A stretch of DNA of 7,249 bases from Oscillospiraceae bacterium (lineage in GTDB: Bacteria > Bacillota > Clostridia > Oscillospirales > Ruminococcaceae), in contig JAHHTS010000105.1 of the NCBI GenBank assembly GCA_020024475.1, forward strand, positions 1-7,249, given 5' to 3'. Both the position numbers and the translations under genes were made by a program. The notes below the pieces were generated by a model. It saw only the letters and a program-made list of their open reading frames with translations. It was not told where the DNA came from and did not search any database. Position 1 is the stretch's first letter, and each line of letters starts with the position of its first letter. This document shows positions 1 to 5,907 of the stretch, piece by piece.

Positions 1-35
1 ATGGATGACTCTTAAAGTTTTAATAAAGTATCCAT
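1..35. repeat. Imperfect inverted repeat at left edge
   Basis: ATGGAT at 1-6 is mirrored by ATCCAT at 30-35. The pairing continues inward as ACT (8-10) with AGT (27-29), with one unpaired G at 7. The centre is AT-rich and not clearly paired. No T-run follows on either strand, so it is not a convincing terminator. It lies just downstream of a possible minus-strand promoter (47-75), so it could be a leader hairpin or operator of a gene beyond the left edge. This is inference only. Confidence 0.3.
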
Positions 36-46
36 GTGATATTTCT

Positions 47-75
47 TTATTATTCCATTAACTTTTATTTGTCAA
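47..75 (-). promoter_or_regulatory. Possible leftward sigma-A promoter for a gene beyond the left edge
   Basis: On the minus strand a perfect TTGACA (75 down to 70) is followed after 17 bases by TAATAA (52 down to 47), a weak -10 match. It sits beyond the terminator of the HD-hydrolase operon (171-206) in an otherwise empty stretch, so a separate leftward transcription unit starting outside the window would make sense. In AT-rich DNA such matches also arise by chance; the -35 is good, the -10 is not. Confidence 0.3.
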
Positions 76-170
76 GGAATTTAGGCACATAAAATTTATA
101 CAATGATTTTATTATATTTTACATCATATTACTTTTTGCAACTATTTAAATACAGTTTTATTTTACATAA

Positions 171-206
171 AAAAAGTAAGCCAAATTATAATTTGGCTTA
201 CTTTTT
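171..206 (-). terminator. Rho-independent terminator of the PC4-HD operon
   Basis: A perfect inverted repeat begins 9 bases after the stop codon of the HD-hydrolase gene. The 16-bp arms (171-186 and 191-206) contain AAGTAAGCCAAAT and its complement around a TATA centre. On the minus strand the 3' arm ends in a run of Ts that continues past the stem, as expected for an intrinsic terminator. Being symmetric with A-run and T-run flanks, it could also stop rightward transcription, but no rightward gene is visible to its left. Confidence 0.88.
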
Positions 207-214
207 AAGTTGGA

Positions 215-799
215 TTATTTATTTACGCTAGATGTACCTTTTTCAAGAAGATATGTTGCTTCAAGGTCTGCTAAGTGAGTCATAACGGCTAGTGGATATT
301 TCTTGAATGCATCACTAATAGCAAAATTACCTGCTTTAGCACTGTCATCAAATCCACCCATGTGCCAACGAATAGCGACAGCTTCTTCGGTTGATAGGCG
401 CATAAACCTATCTACAAGAAAAGCACTCTTCTCTCCATGTCCATATGGGAAAGAATCTTCAACACTATACATCTTAACTTTTTCCCATTGACCAGTTGTA
501 TCGTTTTTTACATTTCTGGTACCTTCTTTATAAAAATTTATTTTACAAAAGTCATGACACAAAGCAACGATAGCAATTGTTTCGTCAGAATATAATTTTT
601 CAATATCATTTCTTGCTTTGAGAATTTTATAAACATTTAAACTATGCATAACAAGTCCACATTCACAAGCTCCATGAAAACGAGTACTAGCTGGTGCGGT
701 GAAAAAATCAGTACCACATAACCATTCAATCATTCTGTCTTTTCCATTGCGAGTGACATGTTTTTCGAAAATTTCTAAAAATTCTGATTTATAGTCCAT
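215..799 (-). CDS. HD-superfamily metal-dependent phosphohydrolase
   Basis: A 194-residue soluble protein with no signal peptide or membrane segment. The HD-family metal ligands are visible in order: His52 (in GLVMHSLNVY, preceded by FHGACECG), His82-Asp83 (ALCHDFCKI), His121 (GHGEKS), His146 (IRWHMGG) and Asp178 (HLADLEA). This six-ligand pattern fits a two-metal HD enzyme, and the spacing resembles the HD domain of YhaM-type 3'-5' exoribonucleases, but no OB-fold nucleic-acid domain is fused to it. Such enzymes hydrolyse phosphoesters in nucleotides or nucleic acids; the substrate cannot be read from the sequence. The ATG at 799 is chosen because AAAGG lies 8 bases upstream; a TTG at 832 would overlap the previous gene and has no good ribosome site. 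It is the second gene of an operon, 22 bases behind the PC4-like gene, and ends at a terminator. Family assignment is firm; function is unknown. Confidence 0.85.
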   Translation of the reverse strand: MDYKSEFLEIFEKHVTRNGKDRMIEWLCGTDFFTAPASTRFHGACECGLVMHSLNVYKILKARNDIEKLYSDETIAIVALCHDFCKINFYKEGTRNVKNDTTGQWEKVKMYSVEDSFPYGHGEKSAFLVDRFMRLSTEEAVAIRWHMGGFDDSAKAGNFAISDAFKKYPLAVMTHLADLEATYLLEKGTSSVNK

Positions 800-821
800 G
801 ATTATAACCTTTATATGATGA

Positions 822-1043
822 TTAAAGTTCAATTTCTTCTAAAATTTCTTTTAAGACTGCAACTTCTTCAGCTGTAAGTGAAATACCTTTTCCCATTTTA
901 GCATTATCTGGAGCCCAGTCTCTAATATCATATTTTGGTTCTCTTTCATCCCAAGAAACAAGGTTGATCTGTCTTTCCCAACCACCTTTTCCCTGGCTAA
1001 TAACACCCAGCTTTTGAACAATTTCATATTTAAATTCTGCCAT
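822..1043 (-). CDS. PC4/YdbC-family single-stranded nucleic-acid-binding protein
   Basis: A 73-residue protein resembling the bacterial YdbC family, relatives of the eukaryotic coactivator PC4/Sub1. The recognisable core is PKYDIRDW (36-43), then MGKGISLT (50-57), then a C-terminal helix (59-72) rich in Glu and Leu. PC4 itself has the same order: a strand ending in an R-x-W motif, KGISL, then a dimerising helix. The N-terminal half (1-32) would supply the other strands, with basic and aromatic residues suited to binding nucleic acid. Family members bind single-stranded DNA as dimers; a role in transcription, repair or replication is inferred. The ATG at 1043 has AAAGAGG about 8 bases upstream; the in-frame GTG at 1052 lies inside that ribosome site and is rejected. 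It is the first gene of a two-gene operon with the HD hydrolase 22 bases downstream. Confidence 0.85.
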   Translation of the reverse strand: MAEFKYEIVQKLGVISQGKGGWERQINLVSWDEREPKYDIRDWAPDNAKMGKGISLTAEEVAVLKEILEEIEL

Positions 1044-1073
1044 TTTATTCACCTCTTTAAATTCATGCTATAC

Positions 1074-1102
1074 ATTGTACTGTATCTTTATTGTAAATGC
1101 AA
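1074..1102 (-). promoter_or_regulatory. Candidate promoter of the PC4-HD operon
   Basis: On the minus strand TTGCAT (1102-1097) is followed after 17 bases by TACAAT (1079-1074), giving a leader of about 24 bases to the ATG at 1043. The -10 matches the sigma-A consensus at five of six positions, the -35 only at TTG. A TATACT at 1107-1102 is an alternative -10 but lacks a good -35. A promoter is needed here because this is the first gene of the unit. Confidence 0.45.
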
Positions 1103-1123
1103 GTATAAAATAACTAAAAAACA

Positions 1124-1152
1124 TTGACTTTTTTTATTCAAGGTATTAAAAT
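1124..1152 (+). promoter_or_regulatory. valS sigma-A promoter
   Basis: TTGACT (1124-1129) and TAAAAT (1147-1152) are separated by 17 bases, each one mismatch from consensus. Transcription would start near 1159, just before stem I of the T-box, where a T-box transcript should begin. It lies back to back with the candidate promoter of the leftward operon. Confidence 0.78.
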
Positions 1153-1170
1153 AAATAAAAAATATTAGGT

Positions 1171-1410
1171 AAAAGCTGTGAAAAAGAGGCAGTGAGAGTA
1201 TTCGTTTTAAAGAGAACTAGAGTTAGGTGAGAGTCTAGTAAATGGGTCCTTATTGTGTAGCTTTTGAGCTGAAATAGTGAAAAATGATATAGCTATTTTC
1301 GTGTTCCTTCTGCGTTAAAGAAAACAAGTGGCTTTTTAATTTAAAAGCAATTTGGGTGGTACCACGGTTGAAAAATCGTCCCATATTTTGTGGGGCGGTT
1401 ATTTTTTTAT
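1171..1410 (+). ncRNA. T-box riboswitch (tRNA-Val) controlling valS
   Basis: The diagnostic T-box element GGGTGGTACCACG (1354-1366) pairs with CGTCCC (1377-1382) as the antiterminator: GGG with CCC, ACG with CGT, and the seven bases 1357-1363 bulged. The bulge begins UGGU, complementary to the ACCA end of uncharged tRNA-Val. Stem I is visible: AAAAG (1182-1186) with CUUUU (1261-1265) beside a GUGA/GA kink-turn-like junction; AUUCGUUU (1200-1207) with AAAUGGGU (1240-1247); the AGAGA bulge (1211-1215); a distal helix ACUAGA/UCUAGU (1216-1221, 1234-1239); and a loop containing GGUG. By alignment with glyQS-type leaders (codon, purine, pyrimidine-rich strand, GAGC) the specifier is best read as GUA (1257-1259), a valine codon. 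Further hairpins lie at 1271-1300 (GAAATAG/CTATTT) and 1331-1348 (GCTTTT/AAAAGC). Uncharged tRNA-Val stabilises the antiterminator and lets transcription reach valS. Confidence 0.95.
1373..1408 (+). terminator. Conditional terminator of the T-box leader
   Basis: AATCGTCCC (1374-1382) pairs with GGGGCGGTT (1392-1400), with a further A-U pair closing a 7-base loop, followed by a run of seven Ts (1402-1408). The CGTCCC arm is the same one the T-box uses in the antiterminator, so the two folds exclude each other. It should end transcription about 45 bases before valS when tRNA-Val is well charged. Confidence 0.9.
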
Positions 1411-1451
1411 ATTTTTATCTGCTCCCTAAAATTAAGAAAAGGAGAAATAAA

Positions 1452-4079
1452 ATGAAAGAATTAGAAAAAATCTACAACCCTAAAGAAGTTGAAGATAAAA
1501 TTTATCAGATGTGGTTAGAAAATAAATATTTTCACACAGAAATCGACAAATCGAAAAAACCGTATACTATTGTAATGCCACCTCCAAATATAACAGGTCA
1601 GCTTCATATGGGGCATGCTTTGGACAATACATTACAGGATATACTTATTCGCTATAAAAGAATGCATGGATATTGTGCATTGTGGGTTCCAGGAACTGAC
1701 CATGCATCTATTGCAACGGAAGCCAAAATTGTTGAAGCAATGGCTAAAGAAGGACTCACTAAAGAAGATATTGGACGCGATAAATTTCTTGAAAGAGCCT
1801 GGGAATGGAAAGATAAATATGCTGGCAGAATTGTAGAGCAGTTAAAAAAAATCGGAGTTTCATGTGATTGGGATAGAGAAAGATTCACAATGGATGACGG
1901 ATGCAGTGAAGCAGTAAAAGAAGTTTTTGTAAACCTTTACAACAAGGGATTAATTTACAGAGGAGAGAGATTGATTAACTGGTGTCCACATTGTCTTACT
2001 TCAATTTCTGATGCAGAAGTTGAATTTGATGAACAAGACGGTTTTCTTTGGCATATAAGATATCCAATTAAAGACAGTAACGAATATATTATAATTGCAA
2101 CAACTCGTCCAGAAACAATGATTGGTGATACAGGTGTTTGTGTTGCTCCTGATGATGAAAGATATACGCACCTTTTAGGTAAAACTTGTGTTCTTCCACT
2201 TGTTGGTAGAGAACTTCCTATTTTTGCAGACAGCTATGTTGAAAAAGAATTCGGTACTGGCGCTGTGAAAATGACACCAGCACATGATCCTAATGACTTC
2301 GAAGTTGGACTTCGTCATCATTTGGAAATAATAAAAATCTTTACAGAAGATGCCCATATGGCAGACAACACAGGTAAATATGCTGGTATGGATAGATATG
2401 AAGCTAGAAAAGCTATCGTAAAAGATCTTGAAGAAAAAGGTTACCTTGTGAAAGTAGAACCATACAAACACAATGTTGGCACTTGCTATCGTTGTCATAA
2501 TACAATAGAGCCAATGATTTCAAAACAGTGGTTTGTAAAGATGGAAGAACTTGCTAAACCTGCAATTGAAGCAGTTCGCAGCGGTGAAACTAAATTTGTT
2601 CCAGAACGTTTTGATAAGATTTATTATCATTGGATGGAAAACATCAAAGACTGGTGCATTTCTCGACAGCTTTGGTGGGGACATAGAATTCCTGCTTGGT
2701 ATTGTCAGGAATGCGGTGAGTTGATAGTTTCAAAAGATGTTCTACACGAATGTCCAAAATGTCACTCTACAAATCTTAAACAGGATGAAGATACTCTTGA
2801 TACATGGTTCTCTTCTGCTTTGTGGCCATTCTCAACATTAGGTTGGCCGAATGAAGATAGTGAAGATTTCAAATTTTTCTATCCAACAAGCACACTTGTA
2901 ACAGGTTATGATATTATTTTCTTCTGGGTTGCCAGAATGATATTTTCTGGTATTGAACATACAGGAAAATCACCTTTTGATACAGTTTATATTCATGGCA
3001 TAGTTCGTGATGCAAATGGGGTTAAGATGTCAAAATCGCTTGGAAATGGTATAGATCCTTTGGAGGTTATTGATCAGTATGGTGCCGATGCACTTCGTTT
3101 TACACTTGCAACAGGTTCTTCAGCTGGTAATGACACAAGATACTCAGAAGACAAAGTAAAGGCATCAAGAAACTTTGCCAACAAACTTTGGAATGCTGCA
3201 CGCTTTATTTTGATGAATATTGACGGAGAAATTAAACCAGGTCTTCCTGAAAAGCTTGAACAGGAAGACAAATGGATACTCTCAACTCTTAATAATACAG
3301 CAAGAGCAGCAACAGAAAATCTTGATAATTTTGAACAAGGGCTTGCCGCACAGAAAGCTTATGATTTCATTTGGGATCAGTTTTGCGATAGATATATTGA
3401 GATTGCAAAAACTCGTCTTAATAGCGATGACAAAGAGACAAAAGATAACGTAAGAAGAGTTTTGGTTTATATTATGAATGGTGCACTCAAATTATTACAT
3501 CCATTTATGCCATTTATCACAGAAGAAATTTATCAAGCACTTCCAAATAATACAGAAAGCATTATGATGAGTCAATGGCCAGAATACACAGATGATTTGA
3601 ATTTTGAAAAAGAAGAAAAATCTTTGGATAGAATTTTTGCACTTGCTAAAGAGGTTCGTGCACTTCGTGCAGAATTGGGAGCACATCCAACAAACAAAAC
3701 AAATCTTATCATTGAAACAGAATATACAGATGATTTTGAACAAGGTATAGGTTTTGTAGAAAAATTTGCATTTTCAAAAGATACTCAAATTGTTACAAAG
3801 TTTGACGGAGATGTTAAAAAGTACTCTCAAATTGTTGTTGATGGAGCTCGTGCTTTTATACCAACAGGTGACCTTATAGATAAGGATAAAGAAACAGCTC
3901 GCTTGAATAAAGAACTTACAAGTGTTGAAAAAGATATTCAGATTATTTCTGGTAAGTTGAATAATCAAGGTTTTATGGCTAAAGCACCGCAATCGGTTAT
4001 TGAAAGCGAAAAAGCAAAGCTTGAAAAAGCACTTGATAAAAAAGAAAAAATTCTTTCTAGCTTAGAAGCACTAAATTAA
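1452..4079 (+). CDS. valS: Valine--tRNA ligase (ValRS)
   Basis: An 875-residue class Ia aminoacyl-tRNA synthetase, of usual bacterial ValRS length, that joins valine to tRNA-Val in the cytoplasm. The catalytic domain carries PPPNITG (43-49), the HIGH motif as HMGH (52-55) and KMSKS (525-529). The CP1 editing domain, which clears mischarged threonine, has TTRPET (217-222) and the Asp279 region (PAHDPND). Cysteine pairs C178/C181 with C345/C348, and C418/C421 with C434/C437, form zinc knuckles as known in other ValRS. An anticodon-binding helical domain follows (about 605-750), then a C-terminal coiled-coil arm (about 805-872) that contacts tRNA. The ATG at 1452 has AAAAGGAG (1437-1444) seven bases upstream. 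An in-frame GTG at 1356 would add 32 residues translated from the T-box and terminator, and is rejected. The T-box controls the gene; folC follows after 98 bases. Confidence 0.97.
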   Translation: MKELEKIYNPKEVEDKIYQMWLENKYFHTEIDKSKKPYTIVMPPPNITGQLHMGHALDNTLQDILIRYKRMHGYCALWVPGTDHASIATEAKIVEAMAKEGLTKEDIGRDKFLERAWEWKDKYAGRIVEQLKKIGVSCDWDRERFTMDDGCSEAVKEVFVNLYNKGLIYRGERLINWCPHCLTSISDAEVEFDEQDGFLWHIRYPIKDSNEYIIIATTRPETMIGDTGVCVAPDDERYTHLLGKTCVLPLVGRELPIFADSYVEKEFGTGAVKMTPAHDPNDFEVGLRHHLEIIKIFTEDAHMADNTGKYAGMDRYEARKAIVKDLEEKGYLVKVEPYKHNVGTCYRCHNTIEPMISKQWFVKMEELAKPAIEAVRSGETKFVPERFDKIYYHWMENIKDWCISRQLWWGHRIPAWYCQECGELIVSKDVLHECPKCHSTNLKQDEDTLDTWFSSALWPFSTLGWPNEDSEDFKFFYPTSTLVTGYDIIFFWVARMIFSGIEHTGKSPFDTVYIHGIVRDANGVKMSKSLGNGIDPLEVIDQYGADALRFTLATGSSAGNDTRYSEDKVKASRNFANKLWNAARFILMNIDGEIKPGLPEKLEQEDKWILSTLNNTARAATENLDNFEQGLAAQKAYDFIWDQFCDRYIEIAKTRLNSDDKETKDNVRRVLVYIMNGALKLLHPFMPFITEEIYQALPNNTESIMMSQWPEYTDDLNFEKEEKSLDRIFALAKEVRALRAELGAHPTNKTNLIIETEYTDDFEQGIGFVEKFAFSKDTQIVTKFDGDVKKYSQIVVDGARAFIPTGDLIDKDKETARLNKELTSVEKDIQIISGKLNNQGFMAKAPQSVIESEKAKLEKALDKKEKILSSLEALN

Positions 4080-4088
4080 ATTTCTTAA

Positions 4089-4121
4089 ATAATAGCCAGG
4101 ACAATTGCTCCTGGCTATTAT
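4089..4121 (+). terminator. Hairpin after valS, probable weak terminator
   Basis: A perfect 13-bp stem (4089-4101 with 4109-4121, core TAATAGCCAGGA) and a 7-base loop begins 9 bases after the valS stop. It has no clean U-tract: the sequence after the stem is AATGTAGTATAAT. It may be a leaky terminator or a 3'-end stabiliser, so some valS transcripts probably continue into folC. Confidence 0.6.
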
Positions 4122-4134
4122 AATGTAGTATAAT
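4105..4134 (+). promoter_or_regulatory. Candidate folC promoter overlapping the valS hairpin
   Basis: A perfect TATAAT (4129-4134) is preceded 18 bases upstream by TTGCTC (4105-4110), which matches the -35 consensus poorly. The start would be near 4141, giving a leader of about 37 bases to the folC ATG. The -35 and most of the spacer lie within the loop and 3' arm of the preceding hairpin. The -10 is excellent, but TATAAT occurs by chance in AT-rich DNA. Confidence 0.4.
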
Positions 4135-4177
4135 ATATTTTATGAAATTCGATTTATAATTTTGGAGATGAACAACT

Positions 4178-5458
4178 ATGACATATCAAGAGGCGGTAGA
4201 TTATATTCATTCACGCCCAAGAATGAAGAGTGAAGATAATCATAAAGCAATGAGGAGGTTATTACAATGTTTACAAAATCCTCAAAATAAACTTAAATAC
4301 ATACATATTGCAGGAACAAATGGCAAGGGCAGTTGTGCTGTTATGAGTGCTAATGTACTAAAGCATGCGGGATATAAAGTTGGACTTAACATTTCTCCTT
4401 TTGTAATTGAGTTTACAGAAAGATTTTCAATAAATGGAGAATATATACCAAAGGAAATATTAGCAAAAATCACAGGTGAAATTAAATATTACCAAGAAAA
4501 TGTTATCGAAAAAGAAGGCTTAACTCTCTTAGAATTTGAGATTGTCACAGCCATAGCGTTTTATTACTTTGCACAGGAAAAATGTGATATTGTTTGTTTG
4601 GAAGTTGGTATTGGTGGACTTTTGGACAGTACCAATGTTATAAAAGATTGCTTGATTTCTTGTATAATGAATATAAGTTATGATCATACTAATATATTAG
4701 GTAATAGTTTGTCAGAAATAGCATATCAGAAAGCCGGAATTATAAAAAGTAATCGTCCAGTTATATGCTATCCAGCACAAGATGAAAGTGCAAAAATTGT
4801 TATAAAAAATGAAGCAAAGGCTAAAAACTCACGATTTATAATGCCAAGCATAGAAAAAATTAAAAATAATCATATAGGATTTATGAAATCCTTGTTGGAA
4901 TATGATGGATTAAAAATAAATCAATCATTTACAGGCATTCATCAAAGTTACAATACTGTTGTTGTTATAGAAGCAATGAGAGAATTGAGAGAACAGGGGT
5001 ATAAAATTACAGATGAAGATATTATTTCTGGGATAGAAAATACAAAATTTCCAGCAAGAATAGAAGTGATAAGCAAAAATCCAATAATTATATTGGACGG
5101 TGGACATAATGTTGATGGCGTAACAGCTCTAATCAATGTATTAAAAGAAAATAATATATACAATCTTACTGCTATATGGGCTTCTCTCTCAGATAAAGAA
5201 CCAAAGAAGATTATTGAAATAATAAGACCGTATATCAGTACTTTATATACTGTGCCTCTTTCTGGTCCGAGAGCACTTACTAGTCAACAGTTAGCTGATA
5301 TAGCTAAAGATGATTTTATAAAAGTTATTGAATCCGAAAGTGTTGAAAAAGCGATTGACGAGGCTATGAAAAATATTGATGGAGGCCTTCTTGTTTTTGG
5401 GTCACTTTATCTAGCGTCTGATGCAAGAAATTATTTAAGAACAATTAAGAAAATATAA
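4178..5458 (+). CDS. folC: Bifunctional dihydrofolate synthase / folylpolyglutamate synthase
   Basis: A 426-residue Mur-ligase-superfamily enzyme that uses ATP to add glutamate to dihydropteroate and further glutamates to reduced folates, in the cytoplasm. The N-terminal ATPase domain has the P-loop AGTNGKGS (45-52, Lys50), the SPF and ERF segment (73-83), the metal-binding region GIGGLLDSTN (144-153), and SYDHTNILG to YQKAGIIK (167-190), whose Lys185 is at the position usually carbamylated in Mur-type ligases. A linker with FPARIE (291-296) leads to the C-terminal domain with DGGHNVDG (307-314), the family's D-G-A-H-N site with Gly for Ala. Length is normal. The start is fixed: a TGA in frame lies at 4169-4171, and GGAG (4164-4167) is 10 bases upstream of the ATG. 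valS-folC adjacency is common in Firmicutes. Whether both activities are kept here cannot be told from sequence alone. Confidence 0.95.
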   Translation: MTYQEAVDYIHSRPRMKSEDNHKAMRRLLQCLQNPQNKLKYIHIAGTNGKGSCAVMSANVLKHAGYKVGLNISPFVIEFTERFSINGEYIPKEILAKITGEIKYYQENVIEKEGLTLLEFEIVTAIAFYYFAQEKCDIVCLEVGIGGLLDSTNVIKDCLISCIMNISYDHTNILGNSLSEIAYQKAGIIKSNRPVICYPAQDESAKIVIKNEAKAKNSRFIMPSIEKIKNNHIGFMKSLLEYDGLKINQSFTGIHQSYNTVVVIEAMRELREQGYKITDEDIISGIENTKFPARIEVISKNPIIILDGGHNVDGVTALINVLKENNIYNLTAIWASLSDKEPKKIIEIIRPYISTLYTVPLSGPRALTSQQLADIAKDDFIKVIESESVEKAIDEAMKNIDGGLLVFGSLYLASDARNYLRTIKKI

Positions 5459-5469
5459 AACATATATAT

Positions 5470-5510
5470 TTAAAATCTCGAAGACTGTTATTCGGGATTT
5501 TAATTTTTTT
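5470..5510 (+). terminator. Rho-independent terminator after folC
   Basis: AAAATCTCGAA (5472-5482) pairs with TTCGGGATTTT (5491-5501), with one U-G pair. Two more A-U pairs extend the stem to 5470-5503, around an 8-base loop, directly followed by seven Ts (5504-5510). It starts 12 bases after the folC stop and should separate the housekeeping valS-folC transcript from the sporulation operon. Confidence 0.92.
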
Positions 5511-5576
5511 ATTTCTAAAAATGACAAAATTCTTATGTAATATGGTTTATCATATATGTATAGACAAGCTTTTATT

Positions 5577-5581
5577 GGAGG
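5577..5581 (+). promoter_or_regulatory. spoIIAA ribosome-binding site that fixes the start
   Basis: GGAGG ends only 4 bases before the ATG at 5586, slightly closer than is typical. It still favours 5586 over the in-frame ATG at 5556, which has no Shine-Dalgarno sequence upstream. The 5556 start would also translate this site. Confidence 0.7.
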
Positions 5582-5585
5582 CAGT

Positions 5586-5897
5586 ATGACAAAAGTAGAA
5601 TTTTTACAAGAAAAATCAAAACTGTCGGTTTTTCTGTATGGAGAAATAGATCACCATGGAGCACAAAAAATAAGAGAAGAAATTGACAGTGAAATATTAA
5701 AACTAATGCCTAGAATTGTAATTATAAATTTTTCAAATATAACATTTATGGATTCATCTGGGATAGGGCTAGTACTTGCTAGATCAAAGTTTGCATCGGA
5801 TTGTGGTGCAACATTATATGTTGAAGGAACAGATCGTCAGACAAGTAGAATTCTTGCTTTAGCAGGGATAAAAACAATTCAAAATATAAAAGTTTAA
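5586..5897 (+). CDS. spoIIAA: Anti-sigma F factor antagonist SpoIIAA
   Basis: A 103-residue STAS-domain protein. GEIDHH (19-24) matches the GELDHH of B. subtilis SpoIIAA, and FMDSSGIG (54-61) is the phosphorylation loop. Its first serine, Ser57, aligns with Ser58 of B. subtilis, which the SpoIIAB kinase phosphorylates. When dephosphorylated (in B. subtilis by SpoIIE, not in this window) the protein displaces sigma-F from SpoIIAB and so starts forespore-specific transcription. With the start at 5586 the distance to the GEIDHH motif agrees with the B. subtilis protein to one residue; a start at 5556 would add ten unmatched residues. It is the first gene of the operon, 10 bases before spoIIAB. 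Sigma-H and Spo0A control would be expected from the family, but I could not place a convincing sigma-H promoter between 5511 and 5576. Confidence 0.96.
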   Translation: MTKVEFLQEKSKLSVFLYGEIDHHGAQKIREEIDSEILKLMPRIVIINFSNITFMDSSGIGLVLARSKFASDCGATLYVEGTDRQTSRILALAGIKTIQNIKV

Positions 5898-5907
5898 AGG
5901 TGAGTGT

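Noticed and set aside
800..832. TTG start extending the HD hydrolase by 11 residues
   Set aside because: It overlaps the end of the PC4-like gene and has a weaker ribosome site than the ATG at 799, which has AAAGG at good spacing.
1044..1052. GTG start adding three residues to the PC4-like protein
   Set aside because: The GTG lies within the Shine-Dalgarno region used by the ATG at 1043.
1356..1451. GTG-initiated 32-residue N-terminal extension of ValRS
   Set aside because: It is translated from the T-box antiterminator and terminator, has no ribosome site, and the ATG at 1452 gives a normal ValRS with a strong ribosome site.
1983..2764. Extra cysteine pairs in ValRS (C178/C181, C345/C348, C418/C421, C434/C437) as something new
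   Set aside because: Zinc knuckles at these places are known in other bacterial ValRS, including that of Thermus thermophilus.
4168..4177. ATG at 4168 closer to the GGAG than the folC start
   Set aside because: It is in another frame and soon meets a stop; the folC frame has an in-frame TGA at 4169-4171, so 4178 is the first possible start.
5556..5585. ATG at 5556 adding ten residues to SpoIIAA
   Set aside because: There is no ribosome site before it, the GGAGG before 5586 is better, and the extra residues have no match in the B. subtilis protein.
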